From Ariolimax columbianus (Eukaryota > Mollusca > Gastropoda > Stylommatophora > Arionidae), in contig JAVGWX010000018.1 of NCBI GenBank assembly GCA_036924085.1, positions 22,543,964 to 22,607,963 on the forward strand: a stretch of DNA of 64,000 nt, in the 5' to 3' direction. The position numbers were made by a program, and so were the translations under genes. Positions 1-15,500 of this stretch are shown one piece after another. The first letter of the stretch is position 1, and every line of letters starts with the position of its first letter. A model generated the notes under the pieces. The model ran no database searches, was not told the DNA's origin, and saw only the letters and a program-made list of their open reading frames with translations.

Positions 1-524
<524 letters not shown>

Positions 525-3500
525 GGTGGTTTGCGTATGGACTGTAATGTGTGCCGGGTGCTTTGCGTATGGACTGTAATGTGTGCCGGGTGGTTTGCGT
601 ATGGACTGTAATGTGTGCCGGGTGCTTTGCGTATGGACTGTAATGTGTGCCGGGTGGTTTGCGTATGGACTGTAATGTGTGCCGGGTGGTTTGCGTATGG
701 ACTGTAATGTGTGCCGGGTGGTTTGCGTATGGACTGTAATGTGTGCCGGGTGCTTTGCGTATGGACTGTAATGTGTGCCGGGTGGTTTGCGTATGGACTG
801 TAATGTGTGCCGGGTGGTTTGCGTATGGACTGTAATGTGTGCCGGGTGGTTTGCGTATGGACTGTAATGTGTGCCGGGTGGTTTGCGTATGGACTGTAAT
901 GTGTGCCGGGTGGTTTGCGTATGGACTGTAATGTGTGCCGGGTGGTTTGCGTATGGACTGTAATGTGTGCCGGGTGGTTTGCGTATGGACTGTAATGTGT
1001 GCCGTGTGGTTTGCGTATGGACTGTAATGTGTGCCGGGTGGTTTGCGTATGGACTGTAATGTGTGCCGGGTGGTTTGCGTATGGACTGTAATGTGTGCCG
1101 GGTGGTTTGCGTATGGACTGTAATGTGTGCCGGGTGCTTTGCGTATGGACTGTAATGTGTGCCGGGTGGTTTGCGTATGGACTGTAATGTGTGCCGGGTG
1201 GTTTGCGTATGGACTGTAATGTGTGCCGGGTGCTTTGCGTATGGACTGTAATGTGTGCCGGGTGCTTTGCGTATGGACTGTAATGTGTGCCGGGTGGTTT
1301 GCGTATGGACTGTAATGTGTGCCGGGTGGTTTGCGTATGGACTGTAATGTGTGCCGGGTGGTTTGCGTATGGACTGTAATGTGTGCCGGGTGGTTTGCGT
1401 ATGGACTGTAATGTGTGCCGGGTGCTTTGCGTATGGACTGTAATGTGTGCCGGGTGCTTTGCGCATGGACTGTAATGTGTGCCGGGTGGTTTCCGTATGG
1501 ACTGTAATGTGTGCCGGGTGGTTTGCGTATGGACTGTAATGTGTGCCGGGTGGTTTGCGTATGGACTGTAATGTGTGCCGGGTGGTTTGCGTATGGACTG
1601 TAATGTGTGCCGGGTGGTTTGCGTATGGACTGTAATGTGTGCCGGGTGGTTTGCGTATGGACTGTAATGTGTGCCGGGTGGTTTGCGTATGGACTGTAAT
1701 GTGTGCCGGGTGGTTTGCGTATGGACTGTAATGTGTGCCGGGTGCTTTGCGTATGGACTGTAATGTGTGCCGGGTCGTTTGCGTATGGACTGTAATGTGT
1801 GCCGGGTGGTTTGCGTATGGACTGTAATGTGTGCCGGGTGGTTTGCGTATGGACTGTAATGTGTGCCGGGTGGTTTGCGTATGGACTGTAATGTCTGCCG
1901 GGTGGTTTGCGTATGGACTGTAATGTGTGCCGGGTGGTTTGCGTATGGACTGTAATGTGTGCCGGGTGGTTTGCGTATGGACTGTAATGTGTGCCGGGTG
2001 CTTTGCGTATGGACTGTAATGTGTGCCGGGTGCTTTGCGTATGGACTGTAATGTGTGCCGGGTGGTTTGCGTATGGACTGTAATGTGTGCCGGGTGGTTT
2101 GCGTATGGACTCTATGTGTGCCGGGTGGTTTGCGTATGGACTGTAATGTGTGCCGGGTGGTTTGCGTATGGACTGTAATGTGTGCCGGGTGCTTTGCGTA
2201 TGGACTGTAATGTGTGCCGGGTGGTTTGCGTATGGACTGTAATGTGTGCCGGGTGGTTTGCGTATGGACTGTAATGTGTGCCGGGTGGTTTGCGTATGGA
2301 CTGTAATGTGTGCCGGGTGCTTTGCGTATGGACTGTAATGTGTGCCGGGTGCTTTGCGTATGGACTGTAATGTGTGCCGGGTGCTTTGCGTATGGACTGT
2401 AATGTGTGCCGGGTGCTTTGCGTATGGACTGTAATGTGTGCCGGGTGCTTTGCGTATGGACTGTAATGTGTGCCGGGTGGTTTGCGTATGGACTGTAATG
2501 TGTGCCGGGTGGTTTGCGTATGGACTGTAATGTGTGCCGGGTGCTTTGCGTATGGACTGTAATGTCTGCCGGGTGGTTTGCGTATGGACTGTAATGTCTG
2601 CCGGGTGGTTTGCATATGGAATGTAATGTGTGCCGGGTGCGTTGCGTATGGACTGTAATGTGTGCCGGGTGCTTTGCGTATGGACTGTAATGTGTGCCGG
2701 GTGCTTTGCGTATGGACTGTAATGTGTGCCGGGTGGTTTGCGTATGGACTGTAATGTGTGCCGGGTGCTTTGCATATGGACTGTAATGTGTGCCGGGTGG
2801 TTTGCGTATGGACTGTAATGTGTGCCGGGTGGTTTGCGTATGGACTGTAATGTGTGCCGGGCGCTTTGCGTATGGACTGTAATGTGTGCCGGGCGCTTTG
2901 CATATGGACTGTAATGTGTGCCGGGTGGTTTGCGTATGGACTGTAATGTGTGCCGGGTGGTTTGCGTATGGACTGTAATGTGTGCCGGGTTGTTTGCGTA
3001 TGGACTGTAATCTGTGCCGGGTTGTTTGCGTATGGACTGTAATGTGTGCCGGGTTGTTTGCGTATGGACTGTAATGTGTGCCGGGTGCTTTGCGTATGGA
3101 CTGTAATGTGTGCCGGGTGCTTTGCGTATGGACTGTAATGTGTGCCGGGTGCTTTGCGTATGGACTGTAATGTGTGCCGGGTGGTTTGCGTATGGACTGT
3201 AATGTGTGCCGGGTGGTTTGCGTATGGACTGTAATGTGTGCCGGGTGGTTTGCGTATGGACTGTAATGTGTGCCGGGTGCTTTGCGTATGGACTGTAATG
3301 TGTGCCGGGTTCTTTGCGTATGGACTGTAATGTGTGCCGGGTGCTTTGCGTATGGACTGTAATGTGTGCCGGGTGGTTTGCGTATGGACTGTAATGTGTG
3401 CCGGGTGGTTTGCGTATGGACTGTAATGTGTGCCGGGTGGTTTGCGTATGGACTGTAATGTGTGCCGGGTGGTTTGCGTATGGACTGTAATGTGTGCCAG

Positions 3501-6500
3501 GTGCTTTGCGTATGGACTGTAATGTGTGCCGGGTGCTTTGCGTATGGACTGTAATGTGTGCCGGGTGCTTTGCGTATGGACTGTAATGTAAGCCGGGTGC
3601 TTTGCGTATGGACTGTAATGTGTGCCGGGTGGTTTGCGTATGGACTGTAATGTGTGCCGGGTGGTTTGCGTATGGACTGTAATGTGTGCCGGGTGGTTTG
3701 CGTATGGACTGTAATGTGTGCCGGGTGGTTTGCGTATGGACTGTAATGTGTGCCGGGTGGTTTGCGTATGGACTGTAATGTGTGCCGGGTGGTTTGCGTA
3801 TGGACTGTAATGTGTGCCGGGTGGTTTGCGTATGGACTGTAATGTGTGCCGGGTGGTTTGCGTATGGACTGTAATGTGTGCCGGGTGGTTTGCGTATGGA
3901 CTGTAATGTGTGCCGGGTGGTTTGCGTATGGACTGTAATGTGTGCCGTGTGGTTTGCGTATGGACTGTAATGTGTGCCGGGTGGTTTGCGTATGGACTGT
4001 AATGTGTGCCGGGTGGTTTGCGTATGGACTGTAATGTGTGCCGGGTGGTTTGCGTATGGACTGTAATGTGTGCCGGGTGCTTTGCGTATGGACTGTAATG
4101 TGTGCCGGGTGGTTTGCGTATGGACTGTAATGTGTGCCGGGTGGTTTGCGTATGGACTGTAATGTGTGCCGGGTGCTTTGCGTATGGACTGTAATGTGTG
4201 CCGGGTGCTTTGCGTATGGACTGTAATGTGTGCCGGGTGGTTTGCGTATGGACTGTAATGTGTGCCGGGTGGTTTGCGTATGGACTGTAATGTGTGCCGG
4301 GTGGTTTGCGTATGGACTGTAATGTGTGCCGGGTGGTTTGCGTATGGACTGTAATGTGTGCCGGGTGCTTTGCGTATGGACTGTAATGTGTGCGGGTGCT
4401 TTGCGCATGGACTGTAATGTGTGCCGGGTGGTTTCCGTATGGACTGTAATGTGTGCCGGGTGGTTTGCGTATGGACTGTAATGTGTGCCGGGTGGTTTGC
4501 GTATGGACTGTAATGTGTGCCGGGTGCTTTGCGTATGGACTGTAATGTGTGCCGGGTGGTTTGCGTATGGACTGTAATGTGTGCCGGGTGCTTTGCGTAT
4601 GGACTGTAATGTGTGCCGGGTGCTTTGCGCATGGACTGTAATGTGTGCCGGGTGGTTTCCGTATGGACTGTAATGTGTGCCGGGTGGTTTGCGTATGGAC
4701 TGTAATGTGTGCCGGGTCGTTTGCGTATGGACTGTAATGTGTGCCGGGTGGTTTGCGTATGGACTGTAATGTGTGCCGGGTGGTTTGCGTATGGACTGTA
4801 TTGTGTGCCGGGTGGTTTGCGTATGGACTGTAATGTCTGCCGGGTGGTTTGCGTATGGACTGTAATGTGTGCCGGGTGGTTTGCGTATGGACTGTAATGT
4901 GTGCCGGGTGGTTTGCGTATGGACTGTAATGTGTGCCGGGTGCTTTGCGTATGGACTGTAATGTGTGCCGGGTGGTTTGCGTATGGACTGTAATGTGTGC
5001 CGGGTGGTTTGCGTATGGACTGTAATGTGTGCCGGGTGGTTTGCGTATGGACTCTATGTGTGCCGGGTGGTTTGCGTATGGACTGTAATGTGTGCCGGGT
5101 GGTTTGCGTATGGACTGTAATGTGTGCCGGGTGCTTTGCGTATGGACTGTAATGTGTGCCGGGTGGTTTGCGTATGGACTGTAATGTGTGCCGGGTGGTT
5201 TGCGTATGGACTGTAATGTGTGCCGGGTGGTTTGCGTATGGACTGTAATGTGTGCCGGGTGCTTTGCGTATGGACTGTAATGTGTGCCGGGTGCTTTGCG
5301 TATGGACTGTAATGTGTGCCGGGTGCTTTGCGTATGGACTGTAATGTGTGCCGGGTGCTTTGCGTATGGACTGTAATGTGTGCCGGGTGCTTTGCGTATG
5401 GACTGTAATGTGTGCCGGGTGGTTTGCGTATGGACTGTAATGTGTGCCGGGTGGTTTGCGTATGGACTGTAATGTGTGCCGGGTGCTTTGCGTATGGACT
5501 GTAATGTGTGCCGGGTGGTTTGCGTTGGACTGTAATGTCTGCCGGGTGGTTTGCGTATGGAATGTAATGTGTGCCGGGTGCGTTGCGTATGGACTGTAAT
5601 GTGTGCCGGGTGCTTTGCGTATGGACTGTAATGTGTGCCGGGTGCTTTGCGTATGGACTGTAATGTGTGCCGGGTGCTTTGCGTATGGACTGTAATGTGT
5701 GCCGGGTGGTTTGCGTATGGACTGTAATGTGTGCCGGGTGCTTTGCATATGGACTGTAATGTGTGCCGGGTGCTTTGCGTATGGACTGTAATGTGTGCCG
5801 GGTGCTTTGCGTATGGACTGTAATGTGTGCCGGGTGGTTTGCGTATGGACTGTAATGTGTGCCGGGCGCTTTGCGTATGGACTGTAATGTGTGCCGGGCG
5901 CTTTGCATATGGACTGTAATGTGTGCCGGGTGGTTTGCGTATGGACTGTAATGTGTGCCGGGTGCTTTGCGTATGGACTGTAATGTGTGCCGGGTTGTTT
6001 GCGTATGGACTGTAATCTGTGCCGGGTTGTTTGCGTATGGACTGTAATGTGTGCCGGGTGCTTTGCGTATGGACTGTAATGTGTGCCGGGTGCTTTGCGT
6101 ATGGACTGTAATGTGTGCCGGGTGCTTTGCGTATGGACTGTAATGTGTGCCGGGTGCTTTGCGTATGGACTGTAATGTGTGCCGGGTGGTTTGCGTATGG
6201 ACTGTAATGTGTGCCGGGTGGTTTGCGTATGGACTGTAATGTGTGCCGGGTGGTTTGCGTATGGACTGTAATGTGTGCCGGGTGCTTTGCGTATGGACTG
6301 TAATGTGTGCCGGGTTCTTTGCGTATGGACTGTAATGTGTGCCGGGTGCTTTGCGTATGGACTGTAATGTGTGCCGGGTGGTTTGCGTATGGACTGTAAT
6401 GTGTGCCGGGTGGTTTGCGTATGGACTGTAATGTGTGCCGGGTGGTTTGCGTATGGACTGTAATGTGTGCCGGGTGGTTTGCGTATGGACTGTAATGTGT

Positions 6501-9500
6501 GCCGGGTGCTTTGCGTATGGACTGTAATGTGTGCCGGGTGCTTTGCGTATGGACTGTAATGTGTGCCGGGTGCTTTGCGTATGGACTGTAATGTAAGCCG
6601 GGTGCTTTGCGTATGGACTGTAATGTGTGCCGGGTGCTTTGCGTATGGACTGTAATGTGTGCCGGGTGCTTTGCGTATGGACTGTAATGTGTGCCGGGTG
6701 CTTTGCGTATGGACTGTAATGTGTGCCGGGTGGTTTGCGTATGGACTGTAATGTGTGCCGGGTGGTTTGCGTATGGACTGTAATGTGTGCCGGGTGGTTT
6801 GCGTATGGACTGTAATGTGTGCCAGGTGGTTTGCGTATGGACTGTAATGTGTGCCGGGTGGTTTGCGTATGGACTGTAATGTGTGCCGGGTGGTTTGCGT
6901 ATGGACTGTAATGTGTGCCGGGTGGTTTGCGTATGGACTGTAATGTGTGCCGGGTGGTTTGCGTATGGACTGTAATATGTGCCGGGTGGTTTGCGTATGG
7001 ACTGTAATGTGTGCCGGGTGGTTTGCGTATGGACTGTAATGTGTGCCGGGTGGTTTGCGTATGGACTGTAATGTGTGCCGGGTGGTTTGCGTATGGACTG
7101 TAATGTGTGCCGGGTGGTTTGCGTATGGACTGTAATGTGTGCCGGGTGGTTTGCGTATGGACTGTAATGTGTGCCGGGTGGTTTGCGTATGGACTGTAAT
7201 GTGTGCCGGGTGCTTTGCGTATGGACTGTAATGTGTGCCGGGTGCTTTGCGTATGGACTGTAATGTGTGCCGGGTGCTTTGCGTATGGACTGTAATGTGT
7301 GCCGGGTGGTTTGCGTATGGACTGTAATGTGTGCCGGGTGCTTTGCATATGGACTGTAATGTGTGCCGGGTGCTTTGCGTATGGACTGTAATGTGTGCCG
7401 GTTGCTTTGCGTATGGACTGTAATGTGTGCCGGGTGGTTTGCGTATGGACTGTAATGTGTGCCGGGTGCTTTGCGTATGGACTGTAATGTGTGCCGGGTG
7501 CTTTGCGTATGGACTGTAATGTGTGCCGGGTGGTTTGCGTATGGACTGTAATGTGTGCCGGGTGCTTTGCGTATGGACTGTAATGTGTGCCGGGTTGTTT
7601 GCGTATGGACTGTAATGTGTGCCGGGTTGTTTGCGTATGGACTGTAATGTGTGCCGGGTGCTTTGCGTATGGACTGTAATGTGTGCCGGGTGCTTTGCGT
7701 ATGGACTGTAATGTGTGCCGGGTGCTTTGCGTATGGACTGTAATGTGTGCCGGGTGCTTTGCGTATGGACTGTAATGTGTGCCGGGTGGTTTGCGTATGG
7801 ACTGTAATGTGTGCCGGGTGGTTTGCGTATGGACTGTAATGTGTGCCGGGTGGTTTGCGTATGGACTGTAATGTGTGCCGGGTGCTTTGCGTATGGACTG
7901 TAATGTGTGCCGGGTTCTTTGCGTATGGACTGTAATGTGTGCCGGGTGCTTTGCGTATGGACTGTAATGTGTGCCGGGTGGTTTGCGTATGGACTGTAAT
8001 GTGTGCCGGGTGGTTTGCGTATGGACTGTAATGTGTGCCGGGTGGTTTGCGTATGGACTGTAATGTGTGCCGGGTGGTTTGCGTATGGACTGTAATGTGT
8101 GCCGGGTGCTTTGCGTATGGACTGTAATGTGTGCCGGGTGCTTTGCGTATGGACTGTAATGTGTGCCGGGTGCTTTGCGTATGGACTGTAATGTAAGCCG
8201 GGTGCTTTGCGTATGGACTGTAATGTGTGCCGGGTGCTTTGCGTATGGACTGTAATGTGTGCCGGGTGCTTTGCGTATGGACTGTAATGTGTGCCGGGTG
8301 CTTTGCGTATGGACTGTAATGTGTGCCGGGTGGTTTGCGTATGGACTGTAATGTGTGCCGGGTGGTTTGCGTATGGACTGTAATGTGTGCCGGGTGGTTT
8401 GCGTATGGACTGTAATGTGTGCCGGGTGGTTTGCGTATGGACTGTAATGTGTGCCGGGTGGTTTGCGTATGGACTGTAATGTGTGCCGGGTGGTTTGCGT
8501 ATGGACTGTAATGTGTGCCGGGTGGTTTGCGTATGGACTGTAATGTGTGCCGGGTGGTTTGCGTATGGACTGTAATATGTGCCGGGTGGTTTGCGTATGG
8601 ACTGTAATGTGTGCCGGGTGGTTTGCGTATGGACTGTAATGTGTGCCGGGTGGTTTGCGTATGGACTGTAATGTGTGCCGGGTGGTTTGCGTATGGACTG
8701 TAATGTGTGCCGGGTCGTTTGCGTATGGACTGTAATGTGTGCCGGGTGGTTTGCGTATGGACTGTAATGTGTGCCGGGTGGTTTGCGTATGGACTGTAAT
8801 GTGTGCCGGGTGGTTTGCGTATGAACTGTAATGTGTGCCGGGTGGTTTGCGTATGAACTGTAATGTGTGCCGGGTGCTTTGCGTATGGACTGTAATGTGT
8901 GCCGGGTGGTTTGCGTATGGACTGTAATGTGTGCCGGGTGGTTTGCGTATGAACTGTAATGTGTGCCGGGTGGTTTGCGTATGAACTGTAATGTGTGCCG
9001 GGTGCTTTGCGTATGGACTGTAATGTGTGCCGGGTGCTTTGCGTATGGACTGTAATGTGTGCCAGGTGGTTTGCGTATGGACTGTAATGTGTGCCGGGTG
9101 CTTTGCGTATGAACTGTAATGTGTGCCGGGTGCTTTGCGTATGGACTGTAATGTGTGCCGGGTGCTTTGCGTATGGACTGTAATGTGTGCCGGGTGCTTT
9201 GCGTATGGACTGTAATGTGTGCCGGGTGGTTTGCGTATGAACTGTAATGTGTGCCGGGTGCTTTGCGTATGAACTGTAATGTGTGCCGGGTGCTTTGCGT
9301 ATGGACTGTAATGTGTGCCGGGTGGTTTGCGTATGGACTGTAATGTGTGCCGGGTGCTTTGCGTATGGACTGTAATGTGTGCCGGGTGCTTTGCGTATGG
9401 ACTGTAATGTGTGCCGGGTGGTTTGCGTATGGACTGTAATGTGTGCCGGGTGGTTTGCGTATGGACTGTAATGTGTGCCGGGTGGTTTGCGTATGGACTG

Positions 9501-12500
9501 TAATGTGTGCCGGGTGGTTTGCGTATGAACTGTAATGTGTGCCGGGTGGTTTGCGTATGGACTGTAATGTGTGCCGGGTGGTTTGCGTATGGACTGTAAT
9601 GTGTGCCGGGTGGTTTGCGTATGGACTGTAATGTGTGCCGGGTGGTTTGCGTATGAACTGTAATGTGTGCCGGGTGGTTTGCGTATGAACTGTAATGTGT
9701 GCCGGGTGGTTTGCGTATGAACTGTAATGTGTGCCGGGTGGTTTGCGTATGGACTGTAATGTGTGCCGGGTGGTTTGCGTATGGACTGTAATGTGTGCCG
9801 GGTGCTTTGCGTATGGACTGTAATGTGTGCCGGGTGCTTTGCGTATGGACTGTAATGTGTGCCGGGTGCTTTGCGTATGGACTGTAATGTGTGCCGGGTG
9901 CTTTGCGTATGGACTGTAATGTGTGCCGGGTGGTTTGCGTATGGACTGTAATGTGTGCCGGGTGGTTTGCGTATGGACTGTAATGTGTGCCGGGTGGTTT
10001 GCGTATGGACTGTAATGTGTGCCGGGTGGTTTGCGTATGGACTGTAATGTGTGCCGGGTGGTTTACGTATGAACTGTAATGTGTGCCGGGTGGTTTGCGT
10101 ATGGACTGTAATGTGTGCCGGGTGGTTTGCGTATGGACTGTAATGTGTGCCGGGTGGTTTGCGTATGGACTGTAATGTGTGCCGGGTGGTTTGCGTATGA
10201 ACTGTAATGTGTGCCGGGTGGTTTGCGTATGGACTGTAATGTGTGCCGAGTGGTTTGCGTATGAACTGTAATGTGTGCCGGGTGGTTTGCGTATGGACTG
10301 TAATGTGTGCCGGGTGCTTTGCGTATGGACTGTAATGTGTGCCGGGTGCTTTGCGTATGAACTGTAATGTGTGCCGGGTGCTTTGCGTATGGACTGTAAT
10401 GTGTGCCGGGTGCTTTGCGTATGGACTGTAATGTGTGCCGGGTGCTTTGCGTATGGACTGCAATGTGTGCCGGGTGGTTTGCGTATGAACTGTAATGTGT
10501 GCCGGGTGCTTTGCGTATGGACTGTAATGTGTGCCGGGTGGTTTGCGTATGGACTGTAATGTGTGCCGGGTGGTTTGCGTATGGACTGTAATGTGTGCCG
10601 GGTGGTTTGCGTATGGACTGTAATGTGTGCCGGGTGGTTTGCGTATGGACTGTAATGTGTGCCGGGTGGTTTGCGTATGAACTGTAATGTGTGCCGGGTG
10701 GTTTGCGTATGGACTGTAATGTGTGCCGGGTGGTTTGCGTATGGACTGTAATGTGTGCCGGGTGGTTTGCGTATGGACTGTAATGTGTGCCGGGTGGTTT
10801 GCGTATGAACTGTAATGTGTGCCGGGTGGTTTGCGTATGGACTGTAATGTGTGCCGGGTGGTTTGCGTATGGACTGTAATGTGTGCCGGGTGGTTTGCGT
10901 ATGAACTGTAATGTGTGCCGGGTGCTTTGCGTATGGACTGTAATGTGTGCCGGGTGCTTTGCGTATGGACTGTAATGTGTGCCGGGTGCTTTGCGTATGG
11001 ACTGTTATGTGTGCCGGGTGGTTTGCGTATGGACTGTAATGTGTGCCGGGTGGTTTGCGTATGGACTGTAATGTGTGCCGGGTGCTTTGCGTATGGACTG
11101 TAATGTGTGCCGGGTGGTTTGCGTATGGACTGTAATGTGTGCCGGGTGGTTTGCGTATGGACTGTAATGTGTGCCGGGTGGTTTGCGTATGGACTGTAAT
11201 GTGTGGCGGGTGGTTTGCGTATGGACTGTAATGTGTGCCGGGTGGTTTGCGTATGGACTGTAATGTGTGCCGGGTGGTTTGCGTATGGACTGTAATGTGT
11301 GCCGGGTGGTTTGCGTATGGACTGTAATGTGTGACGGGTGGTTTGCGTATGGACTGTAATGTGTGCCGGGTGGTTTGCGTATGGACTGTAATGTGTGCCG
11401 GGTGGTTTGCGTATGGACTGTAATGTGTGCCGGGTGGTTTGCGTATGGACTGTAATGTGTGCCGGGTGGTTTGCGTATGGACTGTAATGTGTGCCGGGTG
11501 GTTTGCGTATGGACTGTAATGTGTGCCGCGTGGTTTGCGTATGGACTGTAATGTGTGCCGGGTGGTTTGCGTATGGACTGTAATGTGTGCCGGGTGGTTT
11601 GCGAATGGACTGTAATGTGTGCCGGGTGGTTTGCGTATGGACTGTAATGTGTGCCGGGTGGTTTGCGTATGGACTGTAATGTGTGCCGGGTGGTTTGCGT
11701 ATGAACTGTAATGTGTGCCGGGTGGTTTGCGTATGAACTGTAATGTGTGCCGGGTGCTTTGCGTATGGACTGTAATGTGTGCCGGGTGGTTTGCGTATGA
11801 ACTGTAATGTGTGCCGGGTGGTTTGCGTATGAACTGTAATGTGTGCCGGGTGGTTTGCGTATGAACTGTAATGTGTGCCGGGTGCTTTGCGTATGGACTG
11901 TAATGTGTGCCGGGTGCTTTGCGTATGGACTGTAATGTGTGCCAGGTTGTTTGCGTATGGACTGTAATGTGTGCCGGGTGCTTTGCGTATGAACTGTAAT
12001 GTGTGCCGGGTGCTTTGCGTATGGACTGTAATGTGTGCCGGGTGCTTTGCGTATGGACTGTAATGTGTGCCGGGTGGTTTGCGTATGGACTGTAATGTGT
12101 GCCGGGTGGTTTGCGTATGAACTGTAATGTGTGCCGGGTGCTTTGCGTATGGACTGTAATGTGTGCCGGGTGCTTTGCGTATGGACTGTAATGTGTGCCG
12201 GGTGCTTTGCGTATGGACTGTAATGTGTGCCGGGTGGTTTGCGTATGGACTGTAATGTGTGCCGGGTGGTTTGCGTATGGACTAATGTGTGCCGGGTGGT
12301 TTGCGTATGGACTGTAATGTGTGCCGGGTGGTTTGCGTATGAACTGTAATGTGTGCCGGGTGGTTTGCGTATGGACTGTAATGTGTCGGGTGGTTTGCGT
12401 ATGGACTGTAATGTGTGCCGGGTGGTTTGCGTATGGACTGTAATGTGTGCCGGTTGGTTTGCGTATGAACTGTAATGTGTGCCGGGTGGTTTGCGTATGG

Positions 12501-15500
12501 ACTGTAATGTGTGCCGGGTGGTTTGCGTATGAACTGTAATGTGTGCCGGGTGGTTTGCGTATGGACTGTAATGTGTGCCGGGTGCTTTGCGTATGGACTG
12601 TAATGTGTGCCGGGTGCTTTGCGTATGGACTGTAATGTGTGCCGGGTGCTTTGCGTATGGACTGTAATGTGTGCCGGGTGGTTTGCGTATGGACTGTAAT
12701 GTGTGCCGGGTGCTTTGCGTATGGACTGTAATGTGTGCCGGGTGGTTTGCGTATGGACTGTAATGTGTGCCGGGTGGTTTGCGTATGGACTGTAATGTGT
12801 GCCGGGTGGTTTGCGTATGGACTGTAATGTGTGCCGGGCCGGGTGCTTTGCGTATGGACTGTAATGTGTGCCGGGTGGTTTGCGTATGGACTGTAATGTG
12901 TGCCGGGTGGTTTGCGTATGGACTGTAATGTGTGCCGGGTGCTTTGCGTATGGACTGTAATGTGTGCCGGGTGCTTTGCGTATGGACTGTAATGTGTGCC
13001 GGGTGCTTTGCGTATGGACTGTAATGTGTGCCGGGTGCTTTGCGTATGGACTGTAATGTGTGCCGGGTGGTTTGCGTATGGACTGTAATGTGTGCCGGGT
13101 GGTTTGCGTATGGACTGTAATGTGTGCCGGGTGGTTTGCGTATGAACTGTAATGTGTGCCGGGTGGTTTGCGTATGGACTGTAATGTGTGCCGGGTGGTT
13201 TGCGTATGGACTGTAATGTGTGCCGGGTGGTTTGCGTATGGACTGTAATGTGTGCCGGGTGGTTTGCGTATGAACTGTAATGTGTGCCGGGTGGTTTGCG
13301 TATGGACTGTAATGTGTGCCGGGTGGTTTGCGTATGAACTGTAATGTGTGCCGGGTGGTTTGCGTATGGACTGTAATGTGTGCCGGGTGGTTTGCGTATG
13401 GACTGTAATGTGTGCCGGGTGCTTTGCGTATGGACTGTAATGTGTGCCGGGTGCTTTGCGTATGGACTGTAATGTGTGCCGGGTGGTTTGCGTATGGACT
13501 GTAATGTGTGCCGGGTGCTTTGCGTATGGACTGTAATGTGTGCTGGGTGGTTTGCGTATGGACTGTAATGTGTGCCGGGTGCTTTGCGTATGGACTGTAA
13601 TGTGTGCCGGGTGCTTTGCGTATGGACTGTAATGTGTGCCGGGTGCTTTGCGTATGGACTGTAATGTGTGCCGGGTGCTTTGCATATGGACTGTAATGTG
13701 TGCCGGGTGGTTTGCGTATGGACTGTAATGTGTGCCGGGTGCTTTGCGTATGGACTGTAATGTGTGCCGGGTGCTTTGCGTATGGACTGTAATGTGTGCC
13801 GGGTGCTTTGCGTATGGACTGTAATGTGTGCCGGGTGCTTTGCGTATGGACTGTAATGTGTGCCGGGTGCTTTGCGTATGGACTGTAATGTGTGCCGGGT
13901 GGTTTGCGTATGGACTGTAATGTGTGCCGGGTGGTTTGCGTATGGACTGTAATGTGTGCCAGGTGGTTTGCGTATGGACTGTAATGTGTGCCGGGTGGTT
14001 TGCGTATGGACTGTAATGTGTGCCGGGTGGTTTGCGTATGGACTGTAATGTGTGCCGGGCGGTTTGCGTATGGACTGTAATGTGTGCCGGGTGGTTTGCG
14101 TATGGACTGTAATATGTGCCGGGTGGTTTGCGTATGGACTGTAATGTGTGCCGGGTGGTTTGCGTATGGACTGTAATGTGTGCCGGGTGGTTTGCGTATG
14201 GACTGTAATGTGTGCCGGGTGGTTTGCGTATGGACTGTAATGTGTGCCGGGTGGTTTGCGTATGGACTGTAATGTGTGCCGGGTGGTTTGCGTATGGACT
14301 GTAATGTGTGCCGGGTGGTTTGCGTATGGACTGTAATGTGTGCCGGGTGGTTTGCGTATGAACTGTAATGTGTGCCGGGTGGTTTGCGTATGAACTGTAA
14401 TGTGTGCCGGGTGCTTTGCGTATGGACTGTAATGTGTGCCGGGTGGTTTGCGTATGGACTGTAATGTGTGCCGGGTGGTTTGCGTATGAACTGTAATGTG
14501 TGCCGGGTGGTTTGCGTATGAACTGTAATGTGTGCCGGGTGCTTTGCGTATGGACTGTAATGTGTGCCGGGTGCTTTGCGTATGGACTGTAATGTGTGCC
14601 AGGTGGTTTGCGTATGGACTGTAATGTGTGCCGGGTGCTTTGCGTATGAACTGTAATGTGTGCCGGGTGCTTTGCGTATGGACTGTAATGTGTGCCGGGT
14701 GCTTTGCGTATGGACTGTAATGTGTGCCGGGTGGTTTGCGTATGGACTGTAATGTGTGCCGGGTGGTTTGCGTATGAACTGTAATGTGTGCCGGGTGCTT
14801 TGCGTATGGACTGTAATGTGTGCCGGGTGGTTTGCGTATGGACTGTAATGTGTGCCGGGTGGTTTGCGTATGGACTGTAATGTGTGCCGGGTGCTTTGCG
14901 TATGGACTGTAATGTGTGCCGGGTGCTTTGCGTATGGACTGTAATGTGTGCCGGGTGGTTTGCGTATGGACTGTAATGTGTGCCGGGTGGTTTGCGTATG
15001 GACTGTAATGTGTGCCGGGTGGTTTGCGTATGGACTGTAATGTGTGCCGGGTGGTTTGCGTATGAACTGTAATGTGTGCCGGGTGGTTTGCGTATGGACT
15101 GTAATGTGTGCCGGGTGGTTTGCGTATCGACTGTAATGTGTGCCGGGTGGTTTGCGTATGGACTGTAATGTGTGCCGGGTGGTTTGCGTATGAACTGTAA
15201 TGTGTGCCGGGTGGTTTGCGTATGGACTGTAATGTGTGCCGGGTGGTTTGCGTATGAACTGTAATGTGTGCCGGGTGGTTTGCGTATGGACTGTAATGTG
15301 TGCCGGGTGCTTTGCGTATGGACTGTAATGTGTGCCGGGTGCTTTGCGTATGGACTGTAATGTGTGCCGGGTGCTTTGCGTATGGACTGTAATGTGTGCC
15401 GGGTGGTTTGCGTATGGACTGTAATGTGTGCCGGGTGGTTTGCGTATGGACTGTAATGTGTGCCGGGTGGTTTGCGTATGAACTGTAATGTGTGCCGGGT

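Noticed and set aside
2112..10463. 2783-codon minus-strand ORF
   Set aside because: Produced by a 32-bp array without stops on that strand; no domain, no unique sequence.
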